Assembly (NCBI GenBank): GCA_002390485.1
Contig: DGPO01000125.1
Coordinates: forward strand, 1,961-16,531
Source of the DNA: Halieaceae bacterium UBA4438
GTDB lineage: Bacteria > Pseudomonadota > Gammaproteobacteria > Pseudomonadales > Halieaceae
DNA: 14,571 bases
Direction of reading: 5' to 3'
Every line of letters begins with the position of its first letter. Position 1 is the stretch's first letter. Position numbers and translations under genes: made by a program. The notes under the pieces are model-generated. The model did no database searches and was not told the DNA's origin. It worked only from the letters and a program-made list of their open reading frames with translations. Positions 14,137 to 14,571 of the stretch are shown one piece after another.

Positions 14137-14571
14137 TCAGCGCGTGAGGAGCGAGGAGCCGGTCATAGCGTCTGGCTTTGAAATCTGCATGAGGTCAAGC
14201 ACGGTCGGTGCAATGTCGGCCAGGACGCCCCCAGAGGCATTGAATTGGCGCGCCTCATGACCGATGTAAAAGAGGGGTACAGGCCTTGTTGTGTGCTGAG
14301 TGTGTGGTTGTTCGGTTGTGTGATCGTGCATTTGCTCACAGTTGCCATGATCGGCCGTGATGAGCGCCTGGCCTCCGGCGGCTAGGACTGCGTCTTCGAC
14401 ACGGGCGATACAACGATCCAGCGTTTCGACGGCGCTTACTGCGGCCTGGAAGTCGCCGGTATGGCCGACCATGTCCCCGTTCGCAAAATTGACGACAATG
14501 AGCTCGTGTGAACCGCTCTTAAGACTCGTGATGATGGCGTCAGTGACCTGGTCGGCCGACATCTCGGGTTG
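14137..14571 (-). CDS. gpmI: 2,3-bisphosphoglycerate-independent phosphoglycerate mutase (partial, 5' end off window)
   Basis: Glycolytic enzyme interconverting 3- and 2-phosphoglycerate with two Mn2+ ions. Only the last 144 residues are in the window; reading is open to the edge, beginning QPEMSADQVTD. The alkaline-phosphatase-fold metal sites are present: Asp and His in NFANGDMVGHTG, the Asp-His pair in ITADHGNCEQM, and the later His in PHTQHTTRPVP. The C-terminus APTVLDLMQISKPDAMTGSSLL is the standard family ending. The gene is the first visible of a run with envC (nine bases on) and ctpA. The same gpmI-envC-ctpA order is, as I recall, common in Pseudomonas and related gammaproteobacteria. 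Confidence 0.96.
   Translation of the reverse strand, partial: QPEMSADQVTDAIITSLKSGSHELIVVNFANGDMVGHTGDFQAAVSAVETLDRCIARVEDAVLAAGGQALITADHGNCEQMHDHTTEQPHTQHTTRPVPLFYIGHEARQFNASGGVLADIAPTVLDLMQISKPDAMTGSSLLTR

Overview
The window reads as ordinary chromosomal sequence from a gammaproteobacterium, with no plasmid, phage or insertion-sequence signature. Three blocks lie close together: mutY-yggX, the hisB-hisH-hisA-hisF set, and a convergent gpmI-envC-ctpA group. As I recall, Pseudomonas and related gammaproteobacteria keep the same neighbourhood. The mixed, moderately GC-rich base composition and the encoded CCA on the tRNA fit this. My best guess is a marine relative of the OM60/NOR5 (Halieaceae) type, but that is inference without a search.

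Layout. Positions 1-1594 (minus) hold a MATE-family efflux gene followed by an HxlR-type regulator that is cut by the window start; their stop and start codons overlap. The gap at 1595-1697 carries a candidate operator/promoter and separates this pair from a divergent small membrane protein (1698-2066, plus). A second unrecognised small membrane protein lies at 2188-2622 (minus). A gene-free stretch of about 400 bases follows, ending in a tRNA-Phe gene (3018-3093, minus) with its own strong-looking promoter.

From 8724 down to 3161 on the minus strand, four tightly spaced genes run mutY, yggX, an RND periplasmic adaptor and an RND inner-membrane pump. They join DNA-oxidation repair and iron/oxidative-damage protection to an efflux pump. 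No outer-membrane channel gene is visible. From 8813 to 11574 on the plus strand, hisB, hisH, hisA and hisF are packed with overlaps or 4-base gaps. They cover the middle of histidine synthesis, including both subunits of imidazole glycerol phosphate synthase. hisF meets ctpA tail to tail, and the four bases CTAG serve both stop codons. From 14571 down to 11571 (minus) lie the end of gpmI (glycolysis), an EnvC-like amidase activator with a non-catalytic LytM domain, and an S41 C-terminal processing protease. The last two point to cell-wall remodelling.

I see no clear undescribed system. The items most worth a second look are the HxlR-type palindrome over the MATE promoter, the merger of mutY-yggX with an RND pump lacking an outer-membrane partner, and the two unnamed small membrane proteins. 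No convincing intrinsic terminator, riboswitch, CRISPR array or mobile element was found.
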